In this document: in pieces, positions 8,193 to 16,602 of the stretch | How the letters are laid out: each line of letters starts with the position of its first letter | How positions within the stretch are numbered: the stretch's first letter is position 1 | Assembly (NCBI RefSeq): GCF_016862395.1 | Contig: NZ_BOMW01000020.1 | Coordinates: 62,001-126,000, forward strand | Reading direction: 5' to 3' | DNA from: Actinoplanes siamensis | GTDB lineage: Bacteria; Actinomycetota; Actinomycetes; Mycobacteriales; Micromonosporaceae | Length of the DNA: 64,000 bases | The notes under the pieces: model-generated | What the model was told of the DNA's origin: nothing | The model's input: the letters and a program-made list of their open reading frames with translations, nothing else | The model's database searches: none | Position numbers and translations under genes: made by a program

Positions 8193-8885
8193 ATGGCATC
8201 GCACTACGTCGTACGCTGCGTCGACCGCGCCGCACCGGAAACCGTCGTCGCTCTACGCGACGCCGGTGTCGCCACCGCCCACGAAGCCGCCGGACGCACC
8301 GGGCTGCTGGGTCCGGCGGTCCAGGCACGACAGAACGGCATCACGATCGCCGGCTCGGCGATCACGGTTTCCTGCCACCCCGGCGACAATCTGATGATTC
8401 ACGCTGCTGTGGAGGTGTGCAGGCCCGGCGATGTTCTGGTCGTCACCACCACCTCACCGTCCACCGACGGCATGTTCGGCGACCTGCTCGCCACCTCTCT
8501 GCAGGCCCGCGGGGTGGCTGGGCTGATCATCGACGCCGGCGTCCGTGACATCGCCACTCTGCGCGAGATGGCATTCCCGGTGTGGTCCCGCGCGATCCAC
8601 GCCCAGGCCACGGTGAAGGCCAGTCCTGGCTCGGTGAACGTCCCTGTGGTCGCCGACGGTCAGATCGTGCGGCCCGGCGACATCGTCGTCGCCGACGACG
8701 ACGGGGTCCTGGCCGTACCGGCCGCCAGAGGACCCGAGATCGCCGCCGCCGCCGCGCAACGCCTGGCAGCCGAGACCGGCAAACGCGAGCAGCTGGCCGC
8801 CGGCACGCTCGGCGTCGACCTCTACCGGCTGCGCCCGCTGCTGGCGTCGCTGGGCGTGCAGTACGTCGACCGGCTCCCGTCATGA
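8193..8885 (+). CDS. RraA-family aldolase, probable 4-carboxy-4-hydroxy-2-oxoadipate (CHA) aldolase
   Basis: 230 residues. ATG 8193 is preceded by GGAG with suitable spacing; an in-frame start at 8031 would add residues with no family resemblance. The protein has the RraA-like/HMG-CHA aldolase fold markers: CRPGDVLVV, GDLLATSLQARGVAGLIIDAG followed by VRD, and a C-terminal RPGDIVVADDDGVLAVP. Class II aldolases of this type split CHA to pyruvate plus oxaloacetate and decarboxylate oxaloacetate, using a divalent metal bound next to the GVRD loop. It heads a five-gene operon that also encodes a tautomerase and a LigJ-like hydratase, which act just before it in the protocatechuate 4,5-cleavage and gallate pathways. 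A non-catabolic RraA role is less likely in this context. Confidence 0.82.
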   Translation: MASHYVVRCVDRAAPETVVALRDAGVATAHEAAGRTGLLGPAVQARQNGITIAGSAITVSCHPGDNLMIHAAVEVCRPGDVLVVTTTSPSTDGMFGDLLATSLQARGVAGLIIDAGVRDIATLREMAFPVWSRAIHAQATVKASPGSVNVPVVADGQIVRPGDIVVADDDGVLAVPAARGPEIAAAAAQRLAAETGKREQLAAGTLGVDLYRLRPLLASLGVQYVDRLPS

Positions 8886-9943
8886 CCGTCGACGGCATCC
8901 CCTGCATGCAGATGCGCGGCGGTAGTTCCAAAGGCGTCTACTTCCTCGCCTCGGACCTGCCCACCGACCCGGGTGAACGCGACGACCTGCTGCTGCGCAT
9001 CATGGGCTCGCCGGACGAACGACAGATCGACGGTCTCGGCGGCGGGCATCCGCTGACCAGCAAGGTGGCCGTGATCAGCCGCTCCGGCGACGAGCGCGCC
9101 GACGTCGAGTACCTGTTCCTGCAGGTGGTACCGGACCGGGCGGTCGTCACCGACGCGCAGACCTGCGGCAATCTGCTGGCCGGGGTGGGCCCGTTCGCCA
9201 TCGAGCGCGGACTGGTCAGCACCGGCGGGGACACCACCACGGTACGCATCCGGATCATGAATCCGTCGGTCAGCTTCGCCGAGGCCCTGGTGCAAACCCC
9301 AGACGGGCGGGTCCGCTACGACGGCGACACCATCATGGCAGGTACCCCGTTTCCCGCCGCGCCGATCGAGATCACCTTCCCGGGCGATGACCGGCCGATC
9401 CTGCCCACCGGGCGGCTCGTGGACCGGCTCGCCGGCCTCGACGTCACCTGTGTGCACGCGGGCATGCCGGTCGTGCTGGTCCGGGCGCGGGATCTCGGCC
9501 TCGAGGGCGACGAGTCACCGCAGGACTTGGAGACCAACGCCGGGCTGCGTGACACGATCGAGCGTTTGCGTCTGGCTGCCGGGTCGGCGATGGGTCTCGG
9601 CGAGGTCCGCGACACCACGGTCCCGAAGATCACCATCGTGTCGCCGCCGCGCCGCGACGGCACGGTGACCACCCGGACGTTCATCCCGCACCGGGTGCAC
9701 GCCGCGATCGGGGTGCTCGGCGCCGTCTCGGTCGCCACTGCCGTTCGCACGGGCGGAACCGTCGCGTACCAGCCGGGCGGTCCGCTGGTCGGCATCGAAC
9801 ATCCCACCGGAACGCTGCAGGTGCGGGTCACCCTGGATGGCACCGCAGCGCAGACCACGCTCAGCGCCAGTTCGATAGTCCGTACCGCCCGTAAGTTGTC
9901 CGACGGCCTCGTCTGGCCGCGTAGTGGAGAGGCAGCCGCATGA
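8882..9943 (+). CDS. galD: PrpF-family isomerase, probable 4-oxalomesaconate tautomerase
   Basis: 353 residues from ATG 8882, overlapping the aldolase stop by ATGA. A much longer in-frame extension upstream only shadows the aldolase gene. PrpF/GalD markers are present: MQMRGGSSKGVYF at the start, GSPDERQIDGLGGGHPLTSKVAV, DAQTCGNLLAGVGPFAIE (with the conserved Cys), and a C-terminal HRVHAAIGVLGAVSVATA. GalD converts the keto form of 4-oxalomesaconate to the enol form used by the hydratase. PrpF of the methylcitrate cycle is the main alternative, but neighbouring aldolase, hydratase and dioxygenase genes point to the aromatic pathway. The gene symbol is given on this combined evidence. Confidence 0.82.
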   Translation: MTVDGIPCMQMRGGSSKGVYFLASDLPTDPGERDDLLLRIMGSPDERQIDGLGGGHPLTSKVAVISRSGDERADVEYLFLQVVPDRAVVTDAQTCGNLLAGVGPFAIERGLVSTGGDTTTVRIRIMNPSVSFAEALVQTPDGRVRYDGDTIMAGTPFPAAPIEITFPGDDRPILPTGRLVDRLAGLDVTCVHAGMPVVLVRARDLGLEGDESPQDLETNAGLRDTIERLRLAAGSAMGLGEVRDTTVPKITIVSPPRRDGTVTTRTFIPHRVHAAIGVLGAVSVATAVRTGGTVAYQPGGPLVGIEHPTGTLQVRVTLDGTAAQTTLSASSIVRTARKLSDGLVWPRSGEAAA

Positions 9944-10935
9944 GCGACGCACCCGCACCTCAGTTGACCCACGATCCGGAACGCCGCCGCGAGATCGCCC
10001 ACCTCGGCCCGATCGAGCTGTACACGCCGGTCCTGGAGCAGTCACGCGACTTCTTCGTACGGGTGATGGGCCTGCGCGAAGTCCACCGCGACGAGCAGTC
10101 GATCTACCTGCACACCTGGGACGACTACCAGTCCTGGACAATACGGCTGGTCCAGCGCGAACACGCCGGCATGGGACGCACCTATCTACGTGCGGCAAGC
10201 CCGCAGGCGCGGGAACGCCTCATCGAAACCATCGAGGCCACCGGCCTCGGCCTCGGCCGGGTCACCGACGTGCGCGGCCTCGGCGAGGTCTATCTGTTCA
10301 CCGACCCGGACGGCCACGAGATGGGCCTGTACTGGGACGTCGAGTGGTACCAAGCCGACGACGAGGACCGGCCGGCGCTGAAGAACCAGGCCGCCGCCTA
10401 CCCCGGACGGGGTGCCAACCTGCGCCGCCTTGATCACGTCAACTTCCTGACCGCCGACGTGCCAGGGACCTCGGCGTTTCTGCGCGACGTGCTCGGCGCC
10501 CGCTGCACCGAGCAGATCGTCAAGGACGACCACGTCACCCCGGCCGCCATCTGGTATTCGGTCGGCAACAAGTCCTACGACTTGGTCTACACCGAGGACT
10601 GGACCGGCACCCGAGGCCGCCTGCACCACGTCGCCTTCGCGACCGACACCCGGGAGGAGATCCTGCGGGCCGCCGACGTGTGCCTCGAGGCCGGCGTGCA
10701 CATCGAGACCGGGCCGCACAAGCACGCCATCCAGCAGACCTTCTTCCTGTACGTGTGGGAGCCCGGCGGCAACCGCATCGAGATCTGCAACGCCGGCGCC
10801 CGCCTCATACTCGCCCCGGACTGGAAGACGATCAGCTGGACGAAGGAAGAACGCGCCAAGGGCCAGGCATGGGGCCTGAAAACGATCGACACCTTCCACA
10901 CCCACGGCACCCCGGTGCTACCGGCGAACCTATGA
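9940..10935 (+). CDS. Type I extradiol ring-cleavage dioxygenase (VOC superfamily)
   Basis: 331 residues, two VOC repeats, like catechol 2,3-dioxygenase. Candidate Fe(II) ligands are in place: His166 (RRLDHVNFL), His229/230 (GRLHHVAF) and Glu281 (GGNRIEICNAG). The C-terminal repeat is the catalytic one. A ~30-residue N-terminal extension precedes the first repeat. The gene overlaps its neighbour by ATGA. Ring opening of a catechol-type acid would feed the tautomerase, hydratase and aldolase here. This is unusual, because protocatechuate 4,5- and gallate dioxygenases of this pathway belong to the unrelated type II (LigB) fold. The exact substrate cannot be read from the sequence. Confidence 0.85.
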   Translation: MSDAPAPQLTHDPERRREIAHLGPIELYTPVLEQSRDFFVRVMGLREVHRDEQSIYLHTWDDYQSWTIRLVQREHAGMGRTYLRAASPQARERLIETIEATGLGLGRVTDVRGLGEVYLFTDPDGHEMGLYWDVEWYQADDEDRPALKNQAAAYPGRGANLRRLDHVNFLTADVPGTSAFLRDVLGARCTEQIVKDDHVTPAAIWYSVGNKSYDLVYTEDWTGTRGRLHHVAFATDTREEILRAADVCLEAGVHIETGPHKHAIQQTFFLYVWEPGGNRIEICNAGARLILAPDWKTISWTKEERAKGQAWGLKTIDTFHTHGTPVLPANL

Positions 10936-11711
10936 GCGCGCCGCGCGTACGCATCGCGGTACTCGGTCTCGGCGAGGCAGGCGGCGAGATCGCCCGGGAT
11001 CTGGTGGACGCTGCCGCTGATGTTCGCGGCTACGACCCGCGGGTGGCGGCCCCTGCAGGCGTCGAGGAGCGCACGTCGGAGGCCGATGCGGTCCGTGACG
11101 CGGAGTTGGTGCTGAGCGTCAACAGCTCGCACGACGCGGTACCCGCCGCGCGGGCGGCGCTACCCGCGCTCGCGGCGCAGACCCTCTGGGCGGATCTGAA
11201 CACCGCCGCACCCGCCGTGAAAGAGCAGTTGGTCGAGCTGCTCCCTGTGCCGGTCGTGGACGTCGCCCTGATGGCGCCGGTGCCCGGCAAAGGGCTGCGC
11301 ACTCCGATGGTCGTCTCCGGCGACGGCGCGGCGCTGTATGCCGAACTGCTCGGTGGGCTCGGCGCCGACGTGACGGTACAGCCGGGCCCCGCCGGAACGG
11401 CGATCTCCCGCAAGCTGCTGCGCAGCATCTTCTACAAGGGCCTGGCCGCCGCCGTGGTCGAGGCACTGGCCGCCGCCGAGGCGGCCGGCTGCGGCGACTG
11501 GCTGCACGACAACATCAGCGCCGAGCTCGCCGGCTTCGACGCGCACGCCATCGACCGGTTGGTCGACGGCACCCACCAGCACGCCCGGCGGCGTGCCGAC
11601 GAGATGACCGCGGCCGCCGAGCAGGTGGCCTCGCTCGGCTTGACCCCGCGCGTCGCGACCGCCGCCCGCGATCTGCTCGCCGCCATCCGAGACCAGGAGT
11701 TCCCTTCATGA
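10932..11711 (+). CDS. NAD(P)-binding dehydrogenase of the 6-phosphogluconate dehydrogenase/DUF1932 type
   Basis: 259 residues from ATG 10932 (ATGA overlap with the dioxygenase). The N-terminus is a Rossmann fold (RIAVLGLGEAGGEIARDL, GxGxxG). A C-terminal DUF1932-like helical domain follows (about residues 150-255: AISRKLLRSIFYKGLAAAVVEAL). Relatives are beta-hydroxyacid dehydrogenases. In this operon it may oxidise the ring-cleavage product (for example a semialdehyde or its hemiacetal), a job done by the unrelated LigC in the classical pathway. That role is inference. DUF1932 proteins also include non-catabolic enzymes. Confidence 0.75.
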   Translation: MSAPRVRIAVLGLGEAGGEIARDLVDAAADVRGYDPRVAAPAGVEERTSEADAVRDAELVLSVNSSHDAVPAARAALPALAAQTLWADLNTAAPAVKEQLVELLPVPVVDVALMAPVPGKGLRTPMVVSGDGAALYAELLGGLGADVTVQPGPAGTAISRKLLRSIFYKGLAAAVVEALAAAEAAGCGDWLHDNISAELAGFDAHAIDRLVDGTHQHARRRADEMTAAAEQVASLGLTPRVATAARDLLAAIRDQEFPS

Positions 11712-12715
11712 TCATCGACTGTCACGGTCATTACACGACCGCGCCGCAGGCGCACACCGCGTGGCGAGAGGCGCAGCAGGCGGCCTTCCGCGCCGGGCGC
11801 GCCGCACCGGCGTACCCCCGGATCGGCGATGACGAGATCCGCGAGTCGATCGAAGGCAGCCAGTTGCGGCTGATGCGCGAACGCGGGATCGATCTGACCG
11901 TCTTCTCGCCGCGTGCCTCCGCCATGGGTCACCATTTCGGCGATGAGCAGATCAGTGCCGCCTGGACTCGAGCATGCAACGACCTGATCGCCCGGGTGGT
12001 GCAGCTTTACCCACGAAGCTTCATCGGCGTCTGCCAGCTACCGCAGTCCCCCGGCGTGCCGATCGGGAACGCGGTCGCTGAGCTACGCCGCTGCGTCGAG
12101 GACCTAGGCTTCGTCGGCTGCAACCTGAATCCTGACCCGAGTGGCGGGCAGTGGAGTTCCCCGCCCCTGACCGACCCGAGCTGGTTCCCGCTCTACGAGG
12201 CGATGGTCGAGCTGGATGTGCCCGCCATGGTGCACGTCTCCGCGGTGACCAACCCGAACTTCCACGCCACCGGTTCGCACTACCTGAACGCCGACACCAC
12301 AGCCTTCATGCAATTCCTGCAGTCAGACCTGTTCCAGCGGTTCCCCGGGCTGCGCTTCGTGATCCCGCACGGCGGCGGCGCGGTGCCGTTTCACTGGGGA
12401 CGCTTCCGCGGGCTCGCCGACATGCTCGACCGGCCACCGCTGCAGGAGTCGGTGCTGGGCAACGTCTTCTTCGACACCTGCGTCTACCACCAGCCCGGCA
12501 TCGACCTGTTGTTCGAGGTGATCGGAGTGGACAACATCCTGTTCGGCTCCGAGATGGTGGGCGCGGTGCGCGGCATCGACCCGCAGACCGGCGAATACTT
12601 CGACCACACCCGCCGCTACGTCGACAAGGTGCAGCTCTCCCCCGAGGACAGGCAGAAGGTATACGAGCGCAACGCGCGCCGGGTGTATCCCCGGCTCAAC
12701 GCCACCCTGGCTTGA
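11708..12715 (+). CDS. ligJ: Amidohydrolase-family protein, probable 4-oxalomesaconate hydratase (LigJ-like)
   Basis: 335 residues, ATGA overlap with the preceding gene. Begins MIIDCHGHYTTAPQAHTAW, nearly the LigJ N-terminus, with the metal-binding HxH (His5, His7). It continues with the LigJ-like RESIEGSQLRLMRERGIDLTVF type block, VHVSAV, the IPHGGGAVPFHWGR metal/proton-shuttle region and NILFGSEMVG. LigJ is a zinc-dependent member of the amidohydrolase superfamily that adds water to 4-oxalomesaconate to give CHA, the substrate of the aldolase in this operon. ACMSD-like decarboxylases are the nearest alternative. Context strongly supports the hydratase. Confidence 0.85.
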   Translation: MIIDCHGHYTTAPQAHTAWREAQQAAFRAGRAAPAYPRIGDDEIRESIEGSQLRLMRERGIDLTVFSPRASAMGHHFGDEQISAAWTRACNDLIARVVQLYPRSFIGVCQLPQSPGVPIGNAVAELRRCVEDLGFVGCNLNPDPSGGQWSSPPLTDPSWFPLYEAMVELDVPAMVHVSAVTNPNFHATGSHYLNADTTAFMQFLQSDLFQRFPGLRFVIPHGGGAVPFHWGRFRGLADMLDRPPLQESVLGNVFFDTCVYHQPGIDLLFEVIGVDNILFGSEMVGAVRGIDPQTGEYFDHTRRYVDKVQLSPEDRQKVYERNARRVYPRLNATLA

Positions 12716-13351
12716 TCGACGGCGGGATCGCTACTCGATTATCTACAAGCGACGACGGCGATCCCCGCCCGACGATCACCGCCGGTCCAGGCCCCGCCAC
12801 GATCCGCTGCAGGTGCACACCGGCCTCCACCAACGGCACCTTCGCCGCGGGAACCGGCAATGACGAGTAGCCGCTAAACCTTCGTGAGCAACGACTCCAG
12901 CCAACGGCTCTGGAGCCGCTCCGACAGGCCGATCAACCAGGGCCGAGACTACCGCGGACAACCAGGGACAACCGCAGCCAACTTCCGAACCCCACGAGCA
13001 ACCACGATCATGGAATCACCGGCCCGGATAGGGCCGGCGAACCCAAGCGAAGATCACCGTACGGGCGTTCGTGTCATCGAAGTGTCGTGATCATCCACAT
13101 AGGAGAAACCAGTGCATCGACGTTCGACATCACCGACAAGGCGACCTGTCACGTCGATATTCGATCACTCCAACCATGAACGCCCTGCTAAACCAGACGC
13201 CCCAGCAGCGAGGCAGGCACAGAGAGAGGGCTCAAGAGCTGCTGAGTACGAACCGGCCACGAAGATCATCCGAAATCCGGGCGTCAACCGTACGCGCGTA
13301 CGTGCAAAAACACGTGTCACGCCGCCACCGTTGCATCGATTCCTAGACATG
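12716..13351. other. Intergenic region after the aromatic operon; no gene seen
   Basis: About 630 bp downstream of the LigJ-like gene. Short frames on both strands lack ribosome binding sites, sensible composition or family sequence. No clear terminator directly behind the operon. Base composition (more A+C-rich, more uneven) differs from neighbouring genes and looks like decayed sequence near an integration point. Confidence 0.5.
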
Positions 13352-13378
13352 CAAAAGGCCAGCTACGCTGGCCTTTTG
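13352..13378. terminator. Intrinsic terminator, bidirectional, next to the tRNA fragment
   Basis: A perfect 12-bp stem (CAAAAGGCCAGC at 13352-13363 with GCTGGCCTTTTG at 13367-13378) and a TAC loop, with A/T tracts on both sides. In leftward transcription it lies about 6 bases after the tRNA 3' end, as expected for a native tRNA terminator. Confidence 0.85.
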
Positions 13379-13383
13379 TTAAG

Positions 13384-13417
13384 TCGGGCTGACAGGATTT
13401 GAACCTGCGACCCCTTG
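13384..13417 (-). tRNA. 3'-end fragment of a tRNA (proline-like), probable att site of an integrative element
   Basis: On the minus strand the bases give a variable loop, T-arm (GCAGG-TTCAAAT-CCTGT), the 3' strand of the acceptor stem (CAGCCCG) and discriminator A. G72 with A73 is typical of bacterial tRNA-Pro. Beyond 13417 the anticodon arm, D-arm and 5' acceptor strand cannot be built, so only the 3' part is present. A fragment of this kind, still followed by its terminator, is what remains when an integrase inserts an element into a tRNA 3' end. The reconstituted gene should lie to the right; none is seen within the window. Identity as tRNA-Pro is a guess from the end bases. Confidence 0.65.
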
Positions 13418-13856
13418 TTACCAACCGCGACCAAACCGAGATTGTCATCGACTGTCGCGCATCGCCAGTGAACTGCACAAACGCTGTCCGGCGGTGATAA
13501 TCACTTGTCACTAGTCGTGAGCCTCAAGCATGAGTTTTCGGGGGATAAACGGGGGCCGGTGCCACCCGGGCGCCCGCATCGCGCTGCCGATCGGACAACA
13601 CACGGCTCTCCCCTGCTTCCAACTCCGTCCTGCTCGCCGATATAGAGCCCATGGAGGAGCATCCGCAACCCGGGTCACTACGGTCCCCGTCTCTCTGCCT
13701 GCACCGACCCGCAGACCAGGTTGCTCCGCTTCGTCGGCCGCGATCCCAGTGAAAGCCCGCCTGAGGCTCCGCCCGCGCATGTGTCGAACTCCGGTGGTAA
13801 GACTGTCGGACAAGTCCAGCGATCCACGCTGACTTCGGCCACCAGGGAGTGCGGCA
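13418..13856. other. Intergenic region between the tRNA fragment and the defence island; no gene seen
   Basis: About 440 bp. I find no integrase, excisionase or small coding frame with a ribosome binding site. The final 20 bases hold a GGGAG that serves the GTG at 13857. Confidence 0.5.
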
Positions 13857-16553
13857 GTGAGAGACGGCTCGCAAGACATGGCCAACCTCATCTGGTCCAC
13901 AGCCGACCTTCTGCGAGGCCACTTCCGCGCAAGTGAGTACGGTTCGGTTCTCCTCCCCTTCACTGTGCTCCGCCGTCTCGAGTGCCGCAATCTGCTCCGC
14001 GGGCAGAGCCTCGTCTTCCAGGTGCACGCCGGCACCGACCCACTCGATGCGCTCCGCGCCATGCACGACAACGCCCCGGCGGAGCTGGCCGGCCTGCTGG
14101 ACCAGCTCGACCTGTATGCGATTGCCTCGCGACTTTCCGATCTTGGTCTCCTGCCCCAGGTCATCGCTCGGTTCGCCATGCTCAACCTGGGCGAACAGGC
14201 CGTCTCGGACATCGAGATGGGCTCGATCTTCGACGAGCTGGTCCGTCGTTTGGCCGAGACCATGGCTGACCTAAGCGGAGAGCACTTCACCGCGCCGGAT
14301 TTGACTGCCCTGCTCGCCAAACTGATCCTCGCGCCTGATGCTGCTCGGCTGGCACGCCGCACCGCCCTGATCCGGATCTACGACCCGGTCTGCGGGGGCG
14401 GCGGCTCGCTCATGGCTCTTTGGGCCGCCGCCGGTCAGATGAGCCCAGTGGAGTTGTTCGGCCAAGATATCAACCGCGCTTCGTCCGCGTTGACCTCCGC
14501 TACCCTGCTGATGCACGGGCTCGACCCCGGCGGCATAGCCTTCGGTGACACCCTCAGCAACGACGCCCATCCCGACACCACCTTCGACTACATGGTCGCT
14601 GCCCCGCCCTTCGGCGTGGAGTGGAAGATGGCCGAGGAGCAGGTCAAAAACGAGGCCGCGCTCGGCGATGCCGGCCGCTTCGGCGCCGGCCTGCCGCGCA
14701 TCAACGACGGATCGCTGCTGTTCCTCCAGCACATGCTGGCCAAAATGCGCCCGCCAGAGGACGGCGGTAGCCGCCTCGCCGTCCTCTTCCACGGCCGCCC
14801 GCTGTTCGCGGGGGCGCTAGGCAGTGGCGAGTCAGAGATCCGCCGTTGGATCTTCGAGAATGATCTCCTCGAAACCGTGGTGGCTCTGCCGGAGCGGCTC
14901 CTCTACAACACGAACATTCCGACGTACATCTGGGTGTTGACCAATCGCAAGGAGCCCAGCCGCGCCGGCAATGTCATCCTGATGGACTGCCGTCGGCACT
15001 TTGCGGCGATGCGCCGCTCGCTCGCCGGCAAGAGCAGATATCTGACGACCGAGCAGATCTCCGAGATCACCGCGATCCGACGGTCGGCCACCGCGACCGA
15101 CACCGGCGCGCCCAACGTCGCCAAAGTCGTTCCGGTCGCCGACTTTCGCCACGAACGGATCGTCGGTGGTGTCCCTCGCGTCGGCTATCAGATCCGCCCG
15201 TTCGACTTCTTCTCCATCGCGCTCGGCGACGGTTTCGCGCCGCTCTCCTCGGTTGTGCAAGTCATTCGGCCCCTCCGTCCCGCTGGTGCGAACTGGCCGC
15301 TGCTCACCGCCAAGGATCTCGACCGGCCCGACCTTTCCGCAGCTGATCTCGACACCGTTGGGGGCAAGTCGCCGGTCACCCCGTGCACCGCTGGCGACGT
15401 CGTCGGCGGTCCCGGCGGCTGGCACCTGCTGCCACCCGAATTCGGTGAGGCCTTCACCCGCATGTTCGTGCTCCGGCCGCTTCGCCGCACCGGCCGCGCG
15501 CTATGCGAGTTCCTTAACGCACCGCAGAACACCGGGTACAGCTATGGCCTCCACCCACCCACCGACCTGCCGGTGCCGGCCGAAGTCCTCAACGACGAGC
15601 GGTTCAGCGACGACCTTGAGGACCTCCGGCGGTCCCGGACCGACCTCGCCCGGATCACCACCGGCATCCTGCCCAATGTGTTCGAGGGCACCCGCGCCGA
15701 CCTGGCGGAGACCCGGCGCGTGGTCAGGGTCGCGCTCGCCGAGGCGGTCCTCACCACGGAACTGCTGCAACCGCTGGAGGACCCGATCTGGCGCGCTGAG
15801 TACGCATACCCGTTCCCCATCGCCGCTCTTGCCCGGCACTACCGGATCGCCGCCTCACCGGCCCAGCGCAAGGAAGCCTTGCTGAAATTGGGTGAGTCGG
15901 TCGCCCGCACGATCGGGGGTCTTGCTCTTGCCGTCCTGGTCGGCCGCAACGACAACCGGATGTCGGGCGCGCTGCGCGACCAGTTCAATCGCGCCGCGAC
16001 CTGGGGCACCTGGAACTGGATGATCAAGAACTTGCGAACGCCTGGCCCGGTGCCCGAGCTTCCCGAACTCGACAGCATCCTTGACGATAACGGCACCCAC
16101 AACCTCCTCATCCAAGCCCTCAAGTTCCGCAACGACTCCGGGCACTCCTTCGGCGTCCAGCCCGCGCATGAGCTGGAGGAAGAGATCGCCCAAATCGAGC
16201 CGGTCGTCCAGCTCACCCTCGAGTCCGCCAGCTGGCTTGCTCAACTTCAGTACGACCTGGTCGACCGCTGTGAGTACACCGGCACCGGCTTCCGCCTGAT
16301 CGGCCGGCGGCTGCGCGGCAGCCACCCCGACTGGGAGCCGTTCGAACGCCTGGTCTCCGACCCGGTCACCCCACACCGCGTCTACGTCAATGGCCCCTCT
16401 AATGCAGCGGCCATCGAGCTGTGGCCAACCGCCAGCGCCGAACTGTGCCCCAAGTGCCGCCAGTGGGAGTTCTTCGTCATCAATGAGGTCCACCGGCGCA
16501 CGGCGACCCTGCGAAGCGGCCGTGACCACGAGATCGACCGCCAGCTGACCTGA
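13857..16553 (+). CDS. HsdM-like methyltransferase fused to HsdS-like and HEPN-type domains (protein A)
   Basis: 898 residues; GTG 13857 behind GGGAG (ATG 13878 is a close alternative). Order: an HsdM N-terminal helical part (about 8-130, GSVLLPFTVLRRLEC); an N6-adenine methyltransferase core with motif I DPVCGGGGS (176-184) and motif IV AAPPF (248-252), where the canonical Asn/Asp before PPF is Ala; an HsdS-like stretch (about 455-600: LLTAKDL, WHLLPPEF, LRPLRRTGRALCEFLNAPQ). Then comes a helical domain with R758-N759-x3-H763, the RNxxxH motif of HEPN ribonucleases, and a C-terminal beta domain with CPKC. The downstream Mrr-like nuclease is 50 bp away and probably co-transcribed. Ordinary type I systems have separate HsdM, HsdS and HsdR, so this is not standard. 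Loss of the motif IV Asn suggests weak or absent methylation, with SAM or DNA sensing coupled to HEPN. Function is inferred; domain calls rest on motifs only. Confidence 0.75.
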   Translation: MRDGSQDMANLIWSTADLLRGHFRASEYGSVLLPFTVLRRLECRNLLRGQSLVFQVHAGTDPLDALRAMHDNAPAELAGLLDQLDLYAIASRLSDLGLLPQVIARFAMLNLGEQAVSDIEMGSIFDELVRRLAETMADLSGEHFTAPDLTALLAKLILAPDAARLARRTALIRIYDPVCGGGGSLMALWAAAGQMSPVELFGQDINRASSALTSATLLMHGLDPGGIAFGDTLSNDAHPDTTFDYMVAAPPFGVEWKMAEEQVKNEAALGDAGRFGAGLPRINDGSLLFLQHMLAKMRPPEDGGSRLAVLFHGRPLFAGALGSGESEIRRWIFENDLLETVVALPERLLYNTNIPTYIWVLTNRKEPSRAGNVILMDCRRHFAAMRRSLAGKSRYLTTEQISEITAIRRSATATDTGAPNVAKVVPVADFRHERIVGGVPRVGYQIRPFDFFSIALGDGFAPLSSVVQVIRPLRPAGANWPLLTAKDLDRPDLSAADLDTVGGKSPVTPCTAGDVVGGPGGWHLLPPEFGEAFTRMFVLRPLRRTGRALCEFLNAPQNTGYSYGLHPPTDLPVPAEVLNDERFSDDLEDLRRSRTDLARITTGILPNVFEGTRADLAETRRVVRVALAEAVLTTELLQPLEDPIWRAEYAYPFPIAALARHYRIAASPAQRKEALLKLGESVARTIGGLALAVLVGRNDNRMSGALRDQFNRAATWGTWNWMIKNLRTPGPVPELPELDSILDDNGTHNLLIQALKFRNDSGHSFGVQPAHELEEEIAQIEPVVQLTLESASWLAQLQYDLVDRCEYTGTGFRLIGRRLRGSHPDWEPFERLVSDPVTPHRVYVNGPSNAAAIELWPTASAELCPKCRQWEFFVINEVHRRTATLRSGRDHEIDRQLT

Positions 16554-16602
16554 TAGCACCGGTAACCTGCGCTAGCGCTGGTGGAAAGGTTGGAGGCCAA
16601 CG

